The notes under the pieces: model-generated
What the model was told of the DNA's origin: nothing
Database searches by the model: none
Seen by the model: only the letters and a program-made list of their open reading frames with translations
Origin: Streptomyces sp. NBC_00285
GTDB lineage: Bacteria > Actinomycetota > Actinomycetes > Streptomycetales > Streptomycetaceae
Direction: 5' to 3'
Assembly (NCBI RefSeq): GCF_036174265.1
Contig: NZ_CP108055.1
Location: 7,130,001 to 7,194,000 of the forward strand
Length of the DNA stretch: 64,000 bases
Part shown: positions 1 through 8,564 of the stretch, piece by piece
Position numbering within the stretch: the stretch's first letter is position 1
Layout of the letters: every line of letters starts with the position of its first letter
Position numbers and translations under genes: made by a program

Positions 1-18
1 GTGGGGTCGGAGCTCGGC

Positions 19-417
19 CTAGGAGCGGGCCGGCACGCGCTGCCGTTCCGGTGCCCAGCAGCGGATGATGTCGCGGACCGAGACGATGCCCGCGGGCTCG
101 CCCTGGTCGAGGACGATGAGGTGCCGGAAGCCGCCGTGTGTCATCGCGTGCGCGGCCTCTTCCAGGGTCCAGGCCGGGGTGGCGAAGACGACGTCGGTGG
201 TGGTGTGGGCGTGGGCGTACTCCGTGTCCGGACTCTGGCCCAGGCCGACGGAGTTGAGGATGTCGCGCTCGGTCAGAATGCCGATGCCGATGCCGTCGGG
301 ATCGAGGACGACGGCAGCGCCGACCCGGCGGGCGGACATCAGGGCGGCGGCTTGGCGGAGGGTGTGGGCGGGGCCGATGGTGAGTACCACCGTGCTCATG
401 GCGTCGAGGACGAGCAT
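19..417 (-). CDS. CBS-domain pair protein
   Basis: 132-residue cytoplasmic protein made almost entirely of two CBS modules, roughly residues 3-60 and 68-128. Each has the beta-alpha-beta pattern and a terminal G-I-(V/L)-(T/S)-x-R-D-I turn (ILTERDIL and IVSVRDII). CBS pairs bind adenine nucleotides and act as regulatory sensors; here no catalytic domain is fused, so it would be a free-standing sensor. The start has a good ribosome-binding site (AGGAGGTGA) on the minus strand. A perfect palindrome lies about 25 bp upstream. The ligand and partner cannot be read from sequence. Confidence 0.85.
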   Translation of the reverse strand: MLVLDAMSTVVLTIGPAHTLRQAAALMSARRVGAAVVLDPDGIGIGILTERDILNSVGLGQSPDTEYAHAHTTTDVVFATPAWTLEEAAHAMTHGGFRHLIVLDQGEPAGIVSVRDIIRCWAPERQRVPARS

Positions 418-441
418 GGGTTCTCGGTCACCTCCTGGGAG

Positions 442-461
442 CCAATGAAGTAATTCATTGG
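442..461. promoter_or_regulatory. Perfect 8-4-8 palindrome upstream of CBS gene
   Basis: CCAATGAA, spacer GTAA, TTCATTGG: a perfect inverted repeat in an unusually AT-rich patch just upstream of the CBS gene. It is followed by a direct repeat GTTCACAA GTTCACAA (461-477). Size and symmetry fit a dimeric repressor operator (MarR/TetR type); the regulator is unknown. Confidence 0.45.
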
Positions 462-572
462 TTCACAAGTTCACAAATGAGGGTCCTCTCAGAGTCGCAG
501 GCAAAGCGCGGGTCAACAAGAGGGCGCGCGACGCCGATTGAGGGCGCGCGCTCATCTGGGCCCCTTGGGTCC

Positions 573-607
573 GATCCGCGATCCGCGATCCGCGATCCCC
601 GATCCGC
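573..607. repeat. Five tandem 7-bp units (GATCCGC)
   Basis: Units start at 573, 580, 587, 594 and 601; the fourth is GATCCCC. It lies in the gap between the CBS promoter and the 3' end of hisN. Probably a slippage-prone microsatellite; no function visible. Confidence 0.7.
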
Positions 608-626
608 GGCTGCCGGTCGGCTGGTT

Positions 627-1427
627 CTAGTGGCGCTCGTTGAGATAGCCCAGGAACTCGTCGTGCAGGATGCCGTTCGAGGCGGCCGCGTTGCCGCTGT
701 GCGGGCCGGGGCGGCCGTCGAGGCCCGTGAAGGTGCCGCCGGCCTCCGTCACGACGATCGCGTTCGCGGCCATGTCCCACAGGGAGAGCTCCGGTTCGGC
801 GCAGATGTCGATCGAACCCTCGGCGACCATCATGTACGGCCAGAAGTCGCCGTACGCGCGCGTGCGCCAGACCTCGCGGGTCAGGTCCAGGAAGCCGTTC
901 AGGCGGCCGCGGTCCTCCCAGCCGGTGAGGGAGGAGTACGCGAAGGAGGCGTCCGTGAGCTTGCCGACCTGGGAGACGCGGAGGCGGGAGGCGGTGGAGA
1001 GGCTGCGGCCCGTGTAGGCGCCGTACCCCTTGGCGGCCCACCAGCGACGGCCCAGGGCGGGGGCCGAGACCACGCCGACCACGGGCTGGTAGCCGCCCTC
1101 CGACGCCTCCGTCAGGGAGATCAGGGTGGCCCAGACGGGCACGCCCCGTACGTAGTTCTTGGTGCCGTCGATGGGGTCGATGACCCAGCGGCGGGGACCG
1201 GTGCCCTGGACGCCGTACTCCTCGCCGAGGATCGCGTCGCGGGGACGGGCGCGCTGGAGGTGGCCGCGGATGAGTTCCTCGGCGTCCTTGTCGGCTTCGC
1301 TCACCGGGGTCATGTCCGGTTTCGTCTCGACCTTGAGGTCCAGCGCCTTGAAGCGGGCCATGGTGAGAGCGTCGGCCGCGTCCGCGAGGACGTGGGCGAG
1401 GCGGAGGTCGTCGAGGTAGTCCGGCAT
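627..1427 (-). CDS. hisN: Histidinol-phosphatase, inositol-monophosphatase family
   Basis: 266 residues, normal length for HisN. It dephosphorylates L-histidinol phosphate in histidine biosynthesis; actinobacteria use this IMPase-type enzyme. Metal and substrate motifs are present: GEE at 68-70, the WVIDPIDGTKN signature at 81-91 (Mg2+-binding aspartates), and the C-terminal W-D-x-A motif followed by VTEAGG. The ATG lacks a strong Shine-Dalgarno sequence. Synteny with rsgA-aroA upstream is typical of Streptomyces, although here a TetR gene and sugE lie between. Another IMPase substrate (inositol-1-P) cannot be excluded from sequence alone. Confidence 0.85.
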   Translation of the reverse strand: MPDYLDDLRLAHVLADAADALTMARFKALDLKVETKPDMTPVSEADKDAEELIRGHLQRARPRDAILGEEYGVQGTGPRRWVIDPIDGTKNYVRGVPVWATLISLTEASEGGYQPVVGVVSAPALGRRWWAAKGYGAYTGRSLSTASRLRVSQVGKLTDASFAYSSLTGWEDRGRLNGFLDLTREVWRTRAYGDFWPYMMVAEGSIDICAEPELSLWDMAANAIVVTEAGGTFTGLDGRPGPHSGNAAASNGILHDEFLGYLNERH

Positions 1428-1844
1428 GTGGCGAACGCTATCTGTCGTTGTCCGTACGGTGCTATAGGGGCTGGAGTGTGGACGCCGTCGGGGAGTGTGG
1501 GTTTGGGGTGCCGGGGCGGTTCCGTTCGGTTCGGGGTGTGGGTTCGGGGTGTCGACTTGGGCGGTTCCGGTCGGGTGGTGCTTCGGGGTGCCGACTGGGG
1601 TGGGTCGGGGTGCCTGCTCGGGTGGTCCGGCGACCGTGGGTTCGTCGTGGTCGGCGCCGCCGGCCCGCGGACGATGACCGGAGTGTGTCGACCGCTCGCC
1701 CGCGGGCTGATGACCGACGCGCGCCGGCCGCCGGCCCGTCGGCGAATGACCGTCGCGTGCCCCCGATGCCCTCGCGGACCCTTGACAGTGCCCTCGTGCG
1801 CGTCAAATCTGTGCGCAGAGCTGCTCGCTCCCTGGGAGGCGACG
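1428..1844. other. Non-coding gap, G/T-rich degenerate repeats
   Basis: 417 bp between divergent hisN and the TetR gene. From about 1495 to 1640 the plus strand is a G/T-rich run of degenerate GGTTCGGGGTG-like units with many GGGG tracts. The rest shows ordinary GC content. No convincing ORF with a ribosome-binding site is seen apart from the TetR gene at the end. It must hold both promoters, but none matches a consensus clearly. Confidence 0.5.
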
Positions 1845-2450
1845 ATGCCTGCTGCGCGGGAATCCCTGCTGGACGCTGCCTACGCGGCGTTGGCGCGCCG
1901 GCCGTGGTCCGCCGTGCGGATGGTGGATGTCGCGGCGGCGGCCGGTGTGTCCCGGCAGACGCTGTACAACGAGTTCGGGAGCAAGGAGGGACTGGCCCGT
2001 GCTCTCGTCAGGAGAGAGGCCGACGGGTATCTCGTCGGCGTCGAGCGGGCGCTGACCACACACGGGGACGCGCGGGAGAGGCTGACCGCGACCGCCGAGT
2101 GGACCGCGTCCTCGGCCCGGGAGAACGCCCTGGTGCGGGCCATGCTCACCGGCTGCTGGAGCGAACGGCTTCCCTCGCCGACGCTCTCCGCCGTGCCCTC
2201 CTCCTCCGCGGTACCGGCACAGCGCCGGGCCGACGGACCGCTGCCGTCGCCCGGCGACTTCGTGGCGCTGGTGCGCGACCGCGCGGTGACGGTTCTCGCC
2301 GGGCCCCATGTGCAGAAGTCGGATGTCGTGGACCTCGCCCGCTCCTGCGAGCTGGCCGTCCGGCTCGCCCTGTCCTGCGTCGCGGCCCCGCCGGGCGAGG
2401 GCGGGGTCGTGGACCTGGTCCGCGGCGCGCTGCACCGGCAGCCGGTGTGA
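1845..2450 (+). CDS. TetR-family transcriptional regulator
   Basis: 201 residues. The N-terminal TetR DNA-binding domain (about 8-55) has the helix-turn-helix VDVAAAAGVSRQTLYNEF and the following GSKEGL. The C-terminal ligand domain is not recognisable. The ATG at 1845 was chosen because GGGAGG lies 8 bp upstream and the HTH begins about 25 residues in; the frame stays open far upstream only because of high GC. It converges on sugE, a small multidrug/guanidinium exporter, so local control of that gene or of itself is plausible but not shown. Confidence 0.85.
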   Translation: MPAARESLLDAAYAALARRPWSAVRMVDVAAAAGVSRQTLYNEFGSKEGLARALVRREADGYLVGVERALTTHGDARERLTATAEWTASSARENALVRAMLTGCWSERLPSPTLSAVPSSSAVPAQRRADGPLPSPGDFVALVRDRAVTVLAGPHVQKSDVVDLARSCELAVRLALSCVAAPPGEGGVVDLVRGALHRQPV

Positions 2451-2480
2451 GACGGGGCCGGGCCGGGACCCGCGGAGTGC

Positions 2481-2804
2481 CTAGTGCTGCGAGCCCGACA
2501 GTTGGAGACCGATCACGCCGATGATCACCAGGCTGATCGAGACGATCTTCAGGGTCGAGACCAGGTCGTCGAAGAAGATCATTCCGTAGATCGCGGTTCC
2601 CGCCGCTCCGATACCGGTCCACACGGCGTACGCGGGACCCACGTCCAGCTTCCGCAGGGACAGGGTCAGCAGACCGAAGCTGCCGAGCGCGAAGATGCAG
2701 AACGCGACCGTCGGCCACAGCCGGGTGAAACCGTGAGAGAGCTTCAGGCACACAGCGAAACCGGTCTCGAGCAACCCGGCCACCACCACCAGCAGCCACG
2801 CCAT
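2481..2804 (-). CDS. sugE: SMR-family guanidinium exporter (SugE/Gdx type)
   Basis: 107 residues with four transmembrane helices, the standard small multidrug resistance fold. The essential membrane glutamate is at 13 (GLLETGF), with the SugE-like KLSHGFTRLWP segment after it. Members of this subtype export guanidinium in exchange for protons. A guanidine riboswitch precedes many such genes, but I see none here in the 122 bp upstream. It is a single-gene unit (some SMRs work as pairs), so a homodimer is expected. The neighbouring TetR gene is convergent. Confidence 0.85.
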   Translation of the reverse strand: MAWLLVVVAGLLETGFAVCLKLSHGFTRLWPTVAFCIFALGSFGLLTLSLRKLDVGPAYAVWTGIGAAGTAIYGMIFFDDLVSTLKIVSISLVIIGVIGLQLSGSQH

Positions 2805-2926
2805 GTGCTGTCCTCCCGTATGTCCGGCTCGGTGCGATTATGCACTTACCGAACTCGCCTGCGGCCAAACAACGCGGAGGTCAGTCCCCCCTCCTCAACC
2901 GCTCCCGGCGGCCCCCTCGGTCCTCC

Positions 2927-3937
2927 TCAGTCCCCTTCGGTCCGCTCCCGTGTCGCGAGCAGCCGCCGCAGGGAGTACAGCCGGGCCGGATCGGCGTGGC
3001 CCGCCGCCACCCAGGCGTCGAGCGCGCAGTCCGGCTCATCATGACTGCACGCGCGCGGACAGCCCTCGGTTCCCGGTTCCAGGTCCGGGAACGCGTGGAT
3101 CACCCGGGACGGATCCACGTGGTGCAGCCCGAACGACCGCAGGCCCGGGGTGTCGATCACCCAACCGTCGTCGCCCGCCAGGGGCAGCGCGAGCGCCGAC
3201 GTCGTGGTGTGGCGGCCGCGGCCGGTCACCGCGTTCACATGGCCCGTCACGCGGCGACGGTCCTCCGGCACCAGCGCGTTCACGAGAGTCGTCTTGCCCA
3301 CGCCCGAGTGGCCGACGAACGCCGTGATCCTGCCGTCGAGTTCCTCGCGTATCCGGTTCACCGCCTCGCCGTTCTCCAGCTCCTCGCGGCTGGTGACGAC
3401 GTAGGGGATGTCCAGGTGGCCGTAGAGCTCCAGCAGCTTGTCGGGCTGGGCCAGGTCCGACTTTGTCAGGACCAGGAGGGGGGTCAGGCCGCCGTCGAAC
3501 GCCGCGACCAGGCAGCGGTCGATGAGCCGGGGGCGGGGTTCCGGGTCGGCGAGGGCCGTGACGATGGCGAGCTGGTCGGCGTTGGCGACGACCACGCGCT
3601 CGAACGGATCGTCGTCGTCGGCCGTACGGCGCAGGACCGACGTCCGCTCCTCGATGCGGACGATCCGCGCGAGGGTGTCCTTCTGGCCGGAGAGGTCGCC
3701 GACGATCGCCACCCGGTCGCCGACCACGGCGGCCTTGCGGCCCAGCTCGCGGGCCTTCATCGCCATCACGATCCGGTCCTCGACCAGACAGGTCAGGCGG
3801 CCCCGGTCGACGGTGAGGACCATGCCCCAGCTGGCGTCCTCGTGCTTGGGGCGGATGTGGGTGCGCGGCCGGTTGCCCTTGCGGTTCGGGCGGCTGCGGA
3901 TGTCGTCCTCGTCGGTGTTCTTGCCGTAGCGGCGCAT
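2927..3937 (-). CDS. rsgA: Ribosome small-subunit-dependent GTPase A
   Basis: 336 residues. It is a circularly permuted GTPase that checks late 30S subunit maturation. Order seen: N-terminal OB-fold region with basic tail (RSRPNRKGNRP), G4 motif TKSD, then G1 P-loop GHSGVGKTT, then G3 DTPGLRSFG, and a C-terminal zinc knuckle with C-x3-C-x-H-x4-C spacing. The permuted G4-G1-G3 order is diagnostic. It starts 12 bp after aroA, so the two are co-transcribed, an arrangement conserved in Streptomyces. Confidence 0.93.
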   Translation of the reverse strand: MRRYGKNTDEDDIRSRPNRKGNRPRTHIRPKHEDASWGMVLTVDRGRLTCLVEDRIVMAMKARELGRKAAVVGDRVAIVGDLSGQKDTLARIVRIEERTSVLRRTADDDDPFERVVVANADQLAIVTALADPEPRPRLIDRCLVAAFDGGLTPLLVLTKSDLAQPDKLLELYGHLDIPYVVTSREELENGEAVNRIREELDGRITAFVGHSGVGKTTLVNALVPEDRRRVTGHVNAVTGRGRHTTTSALALPLAGDDGWVIDTPGLRSFGLHHVDPSRVIHAFPDLEPGTEGCPRACSHDEPDCALDAWVAAGHADPARLYSLRRLLATRERTEGD

Positions 3938-3949
3938 TTTCCTACGCCC

Positions 3950-5275
3950 CTACGCCTTGTCGCTCCCGAGCATCCCGGTCCACATGTCCGGGAAGTCCGG
4001 CAGGGTCTTGGCCGTCGTCGCGACGTTCTCGATGCGCACGCCCTCGACCGCGAGACCGATGATCGCGCCGGCCGTGGCCATGCGGTGGTCCTCGTAGGTG
4101 CGGAAGGTCCCGCCGTGCAGTGGGCGCGGGCGGATGTGCAGACCGTCGGCGGTCTCGGTGACGTCACCGCCGAGTTCGTTGATCTCCTTGGTCAGCGCGG
4201 CCAGGCGGTCCGTCTCGTGCAAGCGCAGATGGGCCACCCCGCGCAGGGTGGAGGGGGAGTCCGCGAGGGCTGCGACCGCCGCGATTCCGGGAGTCAGCTC
4301 GCCGACCTCGCCCAGGTCGACATCGATGCCGTGGATCGCACCCGAACCGGTGAACACCAGGCCGTACTCGGCGAGTTCGCAGGAACCACCCATCTCGGTG
4401 AAGATCTCGCGCAGTCGGTCACCGGGCTGGGTGGTGCGGGCCGGCCAGTCCGGGATGACGACCTTGCCACCGGTCACCAGCGCCGCCGCCAGGAACGGCT
4501 GCGCGTTGGAGAGGTCGGGCTCGACGGTGAGGTCCCGGCCCAGCAGGGCGCCCGGTGTGACCCGCCAGACGTTCGGCTCGCCGCCCGACTCCGGGGTGTC
4601 CACCTGGGCGCCGACCGCGCGCAGCATGTCCACGGTCATGCGGATGTGCGGGAGGGAGGGCAGCGAACCGCCGACGTGCCGGACCTCGACACCCTGGTTG
4701 AAGCGGGGGCCGGAGAGCAGCAGGGCGCTCACGAACTGGGACGACGAGGACGCGTCGATCTCGACCGGGCCGCCGTCCAGGGCGCCCGCGCCGTGCACCG
4801 TGAGCGGCAGCGCGCCGCGGCCGTCGTCGTCGATGCGGGCGCCGAGGGCACGCAGGGCGTCGATCACGCCGGTCAGGGGGCGTTCGTACGACCTCGGGTC
4901 GCCGTCGAAGCGGACGGGCCCGTCGGCGAGGGCGGCGACGGGGGGCAGGAAGCGCATCACGGTGCCGGCGTTGCCGACGTCCACCGTGGCGGGGCCGCGG
5001 AGACCGGCCGGCAGGACGCGCCAGGTCTCGCCCGTGCCGTCCGGGCCGACACCTTCCTCGATGCCCACGCCCATCTCTCGGAGGGCCGCCGCCATGAGGA
5101 GGGTGTCGCGGGAGCGGAGGGGGCGGCGCAGCCAGCCCGGCTCGGAGGCCAGGGCCGCCAGTACCAGGGCGCGGTTGGTGACCGACTTTGACCCCGGGAC
5201 GTGGACCGTGGCGTCGACGGCTCCACTCGCGTGGGGGGCGGGCCAGAGGGCGGTGTCTGAGGGGTTCAAAGCCAT
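3950..5275 (-). CDS. aroA: 3-phosphoshikimate 1-carboxyvinyltransferase (EPSP synthase)
   Basis: 441 residues. It joins shikimate-3-phosphate and PEP to give EPSP in the chorismate pathway. Motifs: [15 protein letters not shown] near residue 28 (substrate lysine, serine and arginine), [12 protein letters not shown] around 102-113, and the C-terminal [10 protein letters not shown] and YEDHRMA segments. Length and motif order are complete. It is the first gene of an aroA-rsgA unit. The promoter would sit at 5276-5295, directly beside a dispersed repeat (5295-5372). Confidence 0.95.
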   Translation of the reverse strand: MALNPSDTALWPAPHASGAVDATVHVPGSKSVTNRALVLAALASEPGWLRRPLRSRDTLLMAAALREMGVGIEEGVGPDGTGETWRVLPAGLRGPATVDVGNAGTVMRFLPPVAALADGPVRFDGDPRSYERPLTGVIDALRALGARIDDDGRGALPLTVHGAGALDGGPVEIDASSSSQFVSALLLSGPRFNQGVEVRHVGGSLPSLPHIRMTVDMLRAVGAQVDTPESGGEPNVWRVTPGALLGRDLTVEPDLSNAQPFLAAALVTGGKVVIPDWPARTTQPGDRLREIFTEMGGSCELAEYGLVFTGSGAIHGIDVDLGEVGELTPGIAAVAALADSPSTLRGVAHLRLHETDRLAALTKEINELGGDVTETADGLHIRPRPLHGGTFRTYEDHRMATAGAIIGLAVEGVRIENVATTAKTLPDFPDMWTGMLGSDKA

Positions 5276-5294
5276 GGGTTCACTTTAGTGGGGG

Positions 5295-5372
5295 GTCGTG
5301 GGTTGGGTGCCGCGCCGTCGTGGCTGGTCGCGCCCCGCGGCGCAGCCGCAGAGGGCACAGCCCCGCGTCCCT
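5295..5372 (+). repeat. Dispersed Streptomyces-type intergenic repeat, copy 1
   Basis: About 78 bp beginning GTCGTGGGTTGGGTGCCGCG and ending CCCCGCGTCCCT. It is closely similar to 15736-15815, sharing GCGCCGTCGTGGCTGGTCGC and the GCGG..GAGCCGCAG hairpin core. Lies between the 3' end of the M50 gene and the start of aroA. Confidence 0.75.
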
Positions 5373-5395
5373 GACGCATGCCCGTCCGGGACGCG

Positions 5396-6118
5396 TCATA
5401 CCTGCAGCAGCCACCGACCTCCGCCGATGAGTGAGCACAGTGACACCGCGTGGAACAGGAACAGCCACAGCCCCGCCGGTACGTGCGTCAGGCGGGACAA
5501 CTGGTCGGCGTCCGAATCACCGGCCCCGCCTCGCGCCCGCTTCGCCTGCAGCTCGAAAGCGGGACGCACCCCGCCCAGCAGCAGGAACCACACCGCCGCG
5601 TACGCGAACGCCGCCTGCACCTGCGGCCCGGCGAGCCAGGACACCACCACGAAGGTGCCGCCGGTGAGCACCACCGTCAGCGCCCCGTACGCGTTGCGGA
5701 TCATCACCAGCAACGCCACCAGCAGAACCGTCGCCGCCCACAGCAGCAGGGTGATGCGGCCGGCGGCCAGCAGGGCGGCGCCGCCCAGGCCGAGCAGCGG
5801 GGGAGCGGTGTAGCCGGCCGCCGCGGTGAGGATCATGCCGATGCCGTGCGGCTTGCCGCGGCTGACCGTGAGGCCACTGGTGTCGGAATGCAGCCGGATA
5901 CCGGTGAGCTGCCGGCCCGTGCACAGGGCGACCAGGCCGTGGCCGCCCTCGTGGGCGATGGTGATCGCGTTGCGCGAGACGCGCCACAGGGGGTGCGGGA
6001 CCACTATGGCGAGCGCCGCCACCATGGTGGCCAGCACCACCCACAGATCAGGGTCGGGCTGGAGACCGGTGAGCCGGTCCCAGAGGTCGGGCAGCGCGGT
6101 CGATGCGGTGCTGTCCAT
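5396..6118 (-). CDS. M50-family membrane metallopeptidase
   Basis: 240 residues from the ATG at 6118 (GGGAG upstream); an in-frame upstream ATG at 6166 lacks support. The zinc-binding motif HEGGH follows the first membrane segment, and about six hydrophobic segments follow. M50 proteins cleave substrates within or near the membrane. It resembles the actinobacterial M50B-like group, without a PDZ domain. It is transcribed divergently from the HMCES-family gene, with 50 bp between starts. Substrate unknown. Confidence 0.8.
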   Translation of the reverse strand: MDSTASTALPDLWDRLTGLQPDPDLWVVLATMVAALAIVVPHPLWRVSRNAITIAHEGGHGLVALCTGRQLTGIRLHSDTSGLTVSRGKPHGIGMILTAAAGYTAPPLLGLGGAALLAAGRITLLLWAATVLLVALLVMIRNAYGALTVVLTGGTFVVVSWLAGPQVQAAFAYAAVWFLLLGGVRPAFELQAKRARGGAGDSDADQLSRLTHVPAGLWLFLFHAVSLCSLIGGGRWLLQV

Positions 6119-6168
6119 GTTTCCCGGTGGCTCCCTCTCCTCGTACGGAGTCTGGCAGTGTGGCACGT

Positions 6169-6984
6169 ATGTGCGGACGGTATGCAGCCAGTCGTGGGCC
6201 CGAGGATCTCGCAGGAATCTTTGAGATCGACAAGTGGGAGTCCGAGGAGACCCTGGAGCCCGATTACAACGTGGCCCCGACCAAGGGGGTCTACGCCGTT
6301 CTCGACCGCCCTCTCAAGGACGTGGACGACCCGCGGCCGGTTCGCCAGCTGCGGAAGCTGAAGTGGGGGCTGGTGCCGAGCTGGTCGAAGACGCCCGAGG
6401 GCGCGGCCCGGATGATCAACGCCCGCGCGGAGACCGTGCACGAGAAGCCGTCGTACAAGCGGGCCTTCTCCACCCGCCGCTGCATCGTCCCGGCCGACGG
6501 CTACTACGAGTGGGTCACCGGCACGCAGGAGCGGGACCTGGAGGTCGAGGGGAGGAAGAAGCGGCCGCGCAAGCAGCCCTACTTCGTGCTGCCCGCCGAC
6601 GGGTCGGTGTTCGCGATGGCCGGACTGTACGAGTTCTGGCGCGACAAGACCCTGCCCGACGACCACCCGCAGGCCTGGTGGGCGACCTGCTCCGTGATCA
6701 CCACCGAGGCGGAGACGGGCCCGCTCGCCGTGTCCCCGGCCGACGGACCGCGCACCCTCGCCGACATTCACCCCCGGATGCCGCTCATGCTCACCCCGGA
6801 CCGCTGGGACGCCTGGCTCGACCCGTCCCACACGGACGTGGACGATCTGCGTCCGCTGCTCGCGCCCCCGTCCGAGGGGCTCATGCGGGCCTACCCGGTC
6901 TCCACCGCCGTCAGCAACGTCCGCAACAACGGCCCGGAGCTGCTGAAGGAACTGGACGGCCCCGAAGAGAGCACGCTCTTCTAG
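6169..6984 (+). CDS. SOS-response-associated peptidase / abasic-site-processing protein (HMCES/YedK)
   Basis: 271 residues starting MCGRYA: Cys2 becomes the N-terminal nucleophile after Met removal and forms a DNA-protein crosslink with abasic sites in single-stranded DNA. Other family positions are visible: NARAETV, PADGYYEW (catalytic Glu) and the LADIHPRMP histidine motif near 200. The start is fixed by the requirement for Cys2. It protects abasic sites during replication. The next gene follows after 9 bp, so co-transcription is likely. Confidence 0.92.
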   Translation: MCGRYAASRGPEDLAGIFEIDKWESEETLEPDYNVAPTKGVYAVLDRPLKDVDDPRPVRQLRKLKWGLVPSWSKTPEGAARMINARAETVHEKPSYKRAFSTRRCIVPADGYYEWVTGTQERDLEVEGRKKRPRKQPYFVLPADGSVFAMAGLYEFWRDKTLPDDHPQAWWATCSVITTEAETGPLAVSPADGPRTLADIHPRMPLMLTPDRWDAWLDPSHTDVDDLRPLLAPPSEGLMRAYPVSTAVSNVRNNGPELLKELDGPEESTLF

Positions 6985-6993
6985 CCTTCAGGT

Positions 6994-7623
6994 GTGAAGA
7001 CCGAGATCATCAGCACCGAAGCCGGAGACGCCCGCATCACCTGGCACCCGGCGCGCACGGCACGGCTCGTGCTGGCCGTCAGTCACGGAGCCGGTGGCGG
7101 CATCGAGGCGCGGGACCTGCAGGCCCTCGCCGCGACCCTCCCGCGGCACGGGGTGAGCGTCGCGCTCGTCGAGCAGCCCTGGCGGGTGGCCGGCAAGAAG
7201 GTCGCGCCCGCGCCGAAGACGCTGGACGTGGGATGGCGGGGAATCTGGCCCGCTCTCGTGGAGCCCGGCCTGCCGGTGGTCTCCGGCGGGCGCAGCGCAG
7301 GGGCCCGCGTCGCCTGCCGTACGGCCGTGGAACTGGGGGCGGCCGCGGTCCTCGCCCTCAGCTTCCCGCTGCACCCGCCGGGCAGGCCGGAGAAGTCGCG
7401 GGCCGCGGAACTGCTCGGCTCCGGGGTGCCCACCCTGGTCGTACAGGGCGGCAACGACCCGTTCGGGAGGCCGGAGGAGTTTCCCGACGGCTCCTTCTCG
7501 CTGGTCGAGGTGGCGTACGGCGATCATGGCTTCGCGGTGCCGAAGCGGGCCCCGATCACGCAGGAGGAGGCCGTGACAGTCGTCACGGACGCGGTCGCGA
7601 AGTGGGCCGGGTCACTGGGGTGA
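6994..7623 (+). CDS. Alpha/beta-hydrolase family protein (KANL3/TEX30-like)
   Basis: 209 residues with a GTG start. It matches the short bacterial alpha/beta-hydrolase group: SHGAGGGI oxyanion-like segment near 30, nucleophile elbow GGRSAGARVA, strand VVQGGNDPFG (acid) and YGDHGF (histidine). That would give a Ser-Asp-His triad. No signal peptide; presumably cytoplasmic. Substrate unknown. It is directly downstream of the HMCES gene and just ahead of the sigR promoter. Confidence 0.75.
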   Translation: MKTEIISTEAGDARITWHPARTARLVLAVSHGAGGGIEARDLQALAATLPRHGVSVALVEQPWRVAGKKVAPAPKTLDVGWRGIWPALVEPGLPVVSGGRSAGARVACRTAVELGAAAVLALSFPLHPPGRPEKSRAAELLGSGVPTLVVQGGNDPFGRPEEFPDGSFSLVEVAYGDHGFAVPKRAPITQEEAVTVVTDAVAKWAGSLG

Positions 7624-7629
7624 AGGCCC

Positions 7630-7656
7630 GGGAATGTTGAGCCGTGGACCTCTGTT
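7630..7656 (+). promoter_or_regulatory. Sigma-R-type autoregulatory promoter (sigRp2)
   Basis: GGGAAT (GGAAT at 7631-7635), exactly 18 bp, then GTT at 7654-7656: the published sigma-R consensus. It lies 60 bp before the ATG that opens the long sigma-R reading frame (7716) and about 225 bp before the short-form start. This is the expected positive feedback promoter. Confidence 0.85.
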
Positions 7657-7880
7657 GAGGCGGACAGAAGTGCTGAGGAACTGGCACCGACCGTCGTAGA
7701 GAGGAAGTCCACCGCATGGGTTCGACCTACTGCCCGAGCCGCAGCAGCCGCGCTGACCTGGACTGGACGGTGCTGCGCGCGACCAAGACCACTCCTATTC
7801 GAGGGGCGGCCGGGGCGGGTAGTCGTCTATCCTCCAATTCCGGTGGCACCGGTTTCGGTGCTGCCCGGAATCTTGAGGAG

Positions 7881-8564
7881 GTGGGTCCGGTCACTGGGAT
7901 CGACGCAGGGACCGACAACGGCCAGGCGGAGCAGCCCGAGGGCCAGGGCACGAGCACGGAGACCACGTCGGAGCGCAGTGCGCGCTTCGAGCGGGACGCG
8001 CTCGAATTCCTCGACCAGATGTACTCGGCCGCTCTGCGTATGACGCGCAATCCGGCCGACGCCGAAGACCTGGTGCAGGAGACGTACGCCAAGGCGTACG
8101 CGTCCTTCCACCAGTTCCGTGAGGGCACCAACCTCAAAGCGTGGCTGTACCGGATCCTCACCAACACGTTCATCAACTCGTACCGCAAGAAGCAGCGTGA
8201 ACCCCAGCGCTCCGCGGCCGAGGAGATCGAGGACTGGCAGCTCGCGCGCGCCGAGTCGCACATGTCGACCGGACTGCGCTCAGCGGAGTCGCAGGCGCTC
8301 GACCACCTGCCCGACTCGGACGTGAAGGAAGCCCTCCAGGCGATCCCCGAGGAATTCCGCATCGCCGTCTATCTCGCCGACGTCGAGGGCTTTGCGTACA
8401 AGGAGATCGCGGACATCATGGGGACACCCATCGGTACGGTGATGTCCCGCCTGCACCGCGGCCGCCGTCAACTGCGCGGCATGCTCGAGGACTACGCCCG
8501 TGAGCGCGGGCTCGTCCCGGCCGGTGCCGGAGAGTCGAACGAAGCGAAAGGCTCGGGCTCATGA
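7881..8564 (+). CDS. sigR: ECF RNA polymerase sigma factor SigR
   Basis: 227 residues from the GTG at 7881, the length I recall for S. coelicolor sigma-R. It directs the thiol-oxidative-stress regulon. Region 2 spans about 40-110 ([17 protein letters not shown]) and region 4 about 155-215 ([26 protein letters not shown]). The frame stays open to an ATG at 7716 with a GAGAGGAAG ribosome-binding site, which adds 55 residues: the unstable sigma-R-prime isoform described in Streptomyces. The stop overlaps the rsrA start by 4 bp (ATGA), so the anti-sigma factor is translationally coupled. Confidence 0.95.
   Translation: MGPVTGIDAGTDNGQAEQPEGQGTSTETTSERSARFERDALEFLDQMYSAALRMTRNPADAEDLVQETYAKAYASFHQFREGTNLKAWLYRILTNTFINSYRKKQREPQRSAAEEIEDWQLARAESHMSTGLRSAESQALDHLPDSDVKEALQAIPEEFRIAVYLADVEGFAYKEIADIMGTPIGTVMSRLHRGRRQLRGMLEDYARERGLVPAGAGESNEAKGSGS

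Noticed and set aside
461..477. GTTCACAAGTTCACAA considered as a Pho box
   Set aside because: Direct repeats are 8 bp apart rather than 11, and no phosphate gene is adjacent.
573..607. Short tandem repeats considered as a CRISPR-like array
   Set aside because: Seven-bp head-to-tail units without spacers; a microsatellite, not CRISPR.
2805..2926. Guanidine riboswitch sought upstream of sugE
   Set aside because: None of the conserved guanidine-I/II/III motifs is visible in the 122-bp gap.
2840..5191. 783-codon plus-strand open frame opposite rsgA and aroA
   Set aside because: Antisense to two conserved enzymes; low-complexity translation and no ribosome-binding site.
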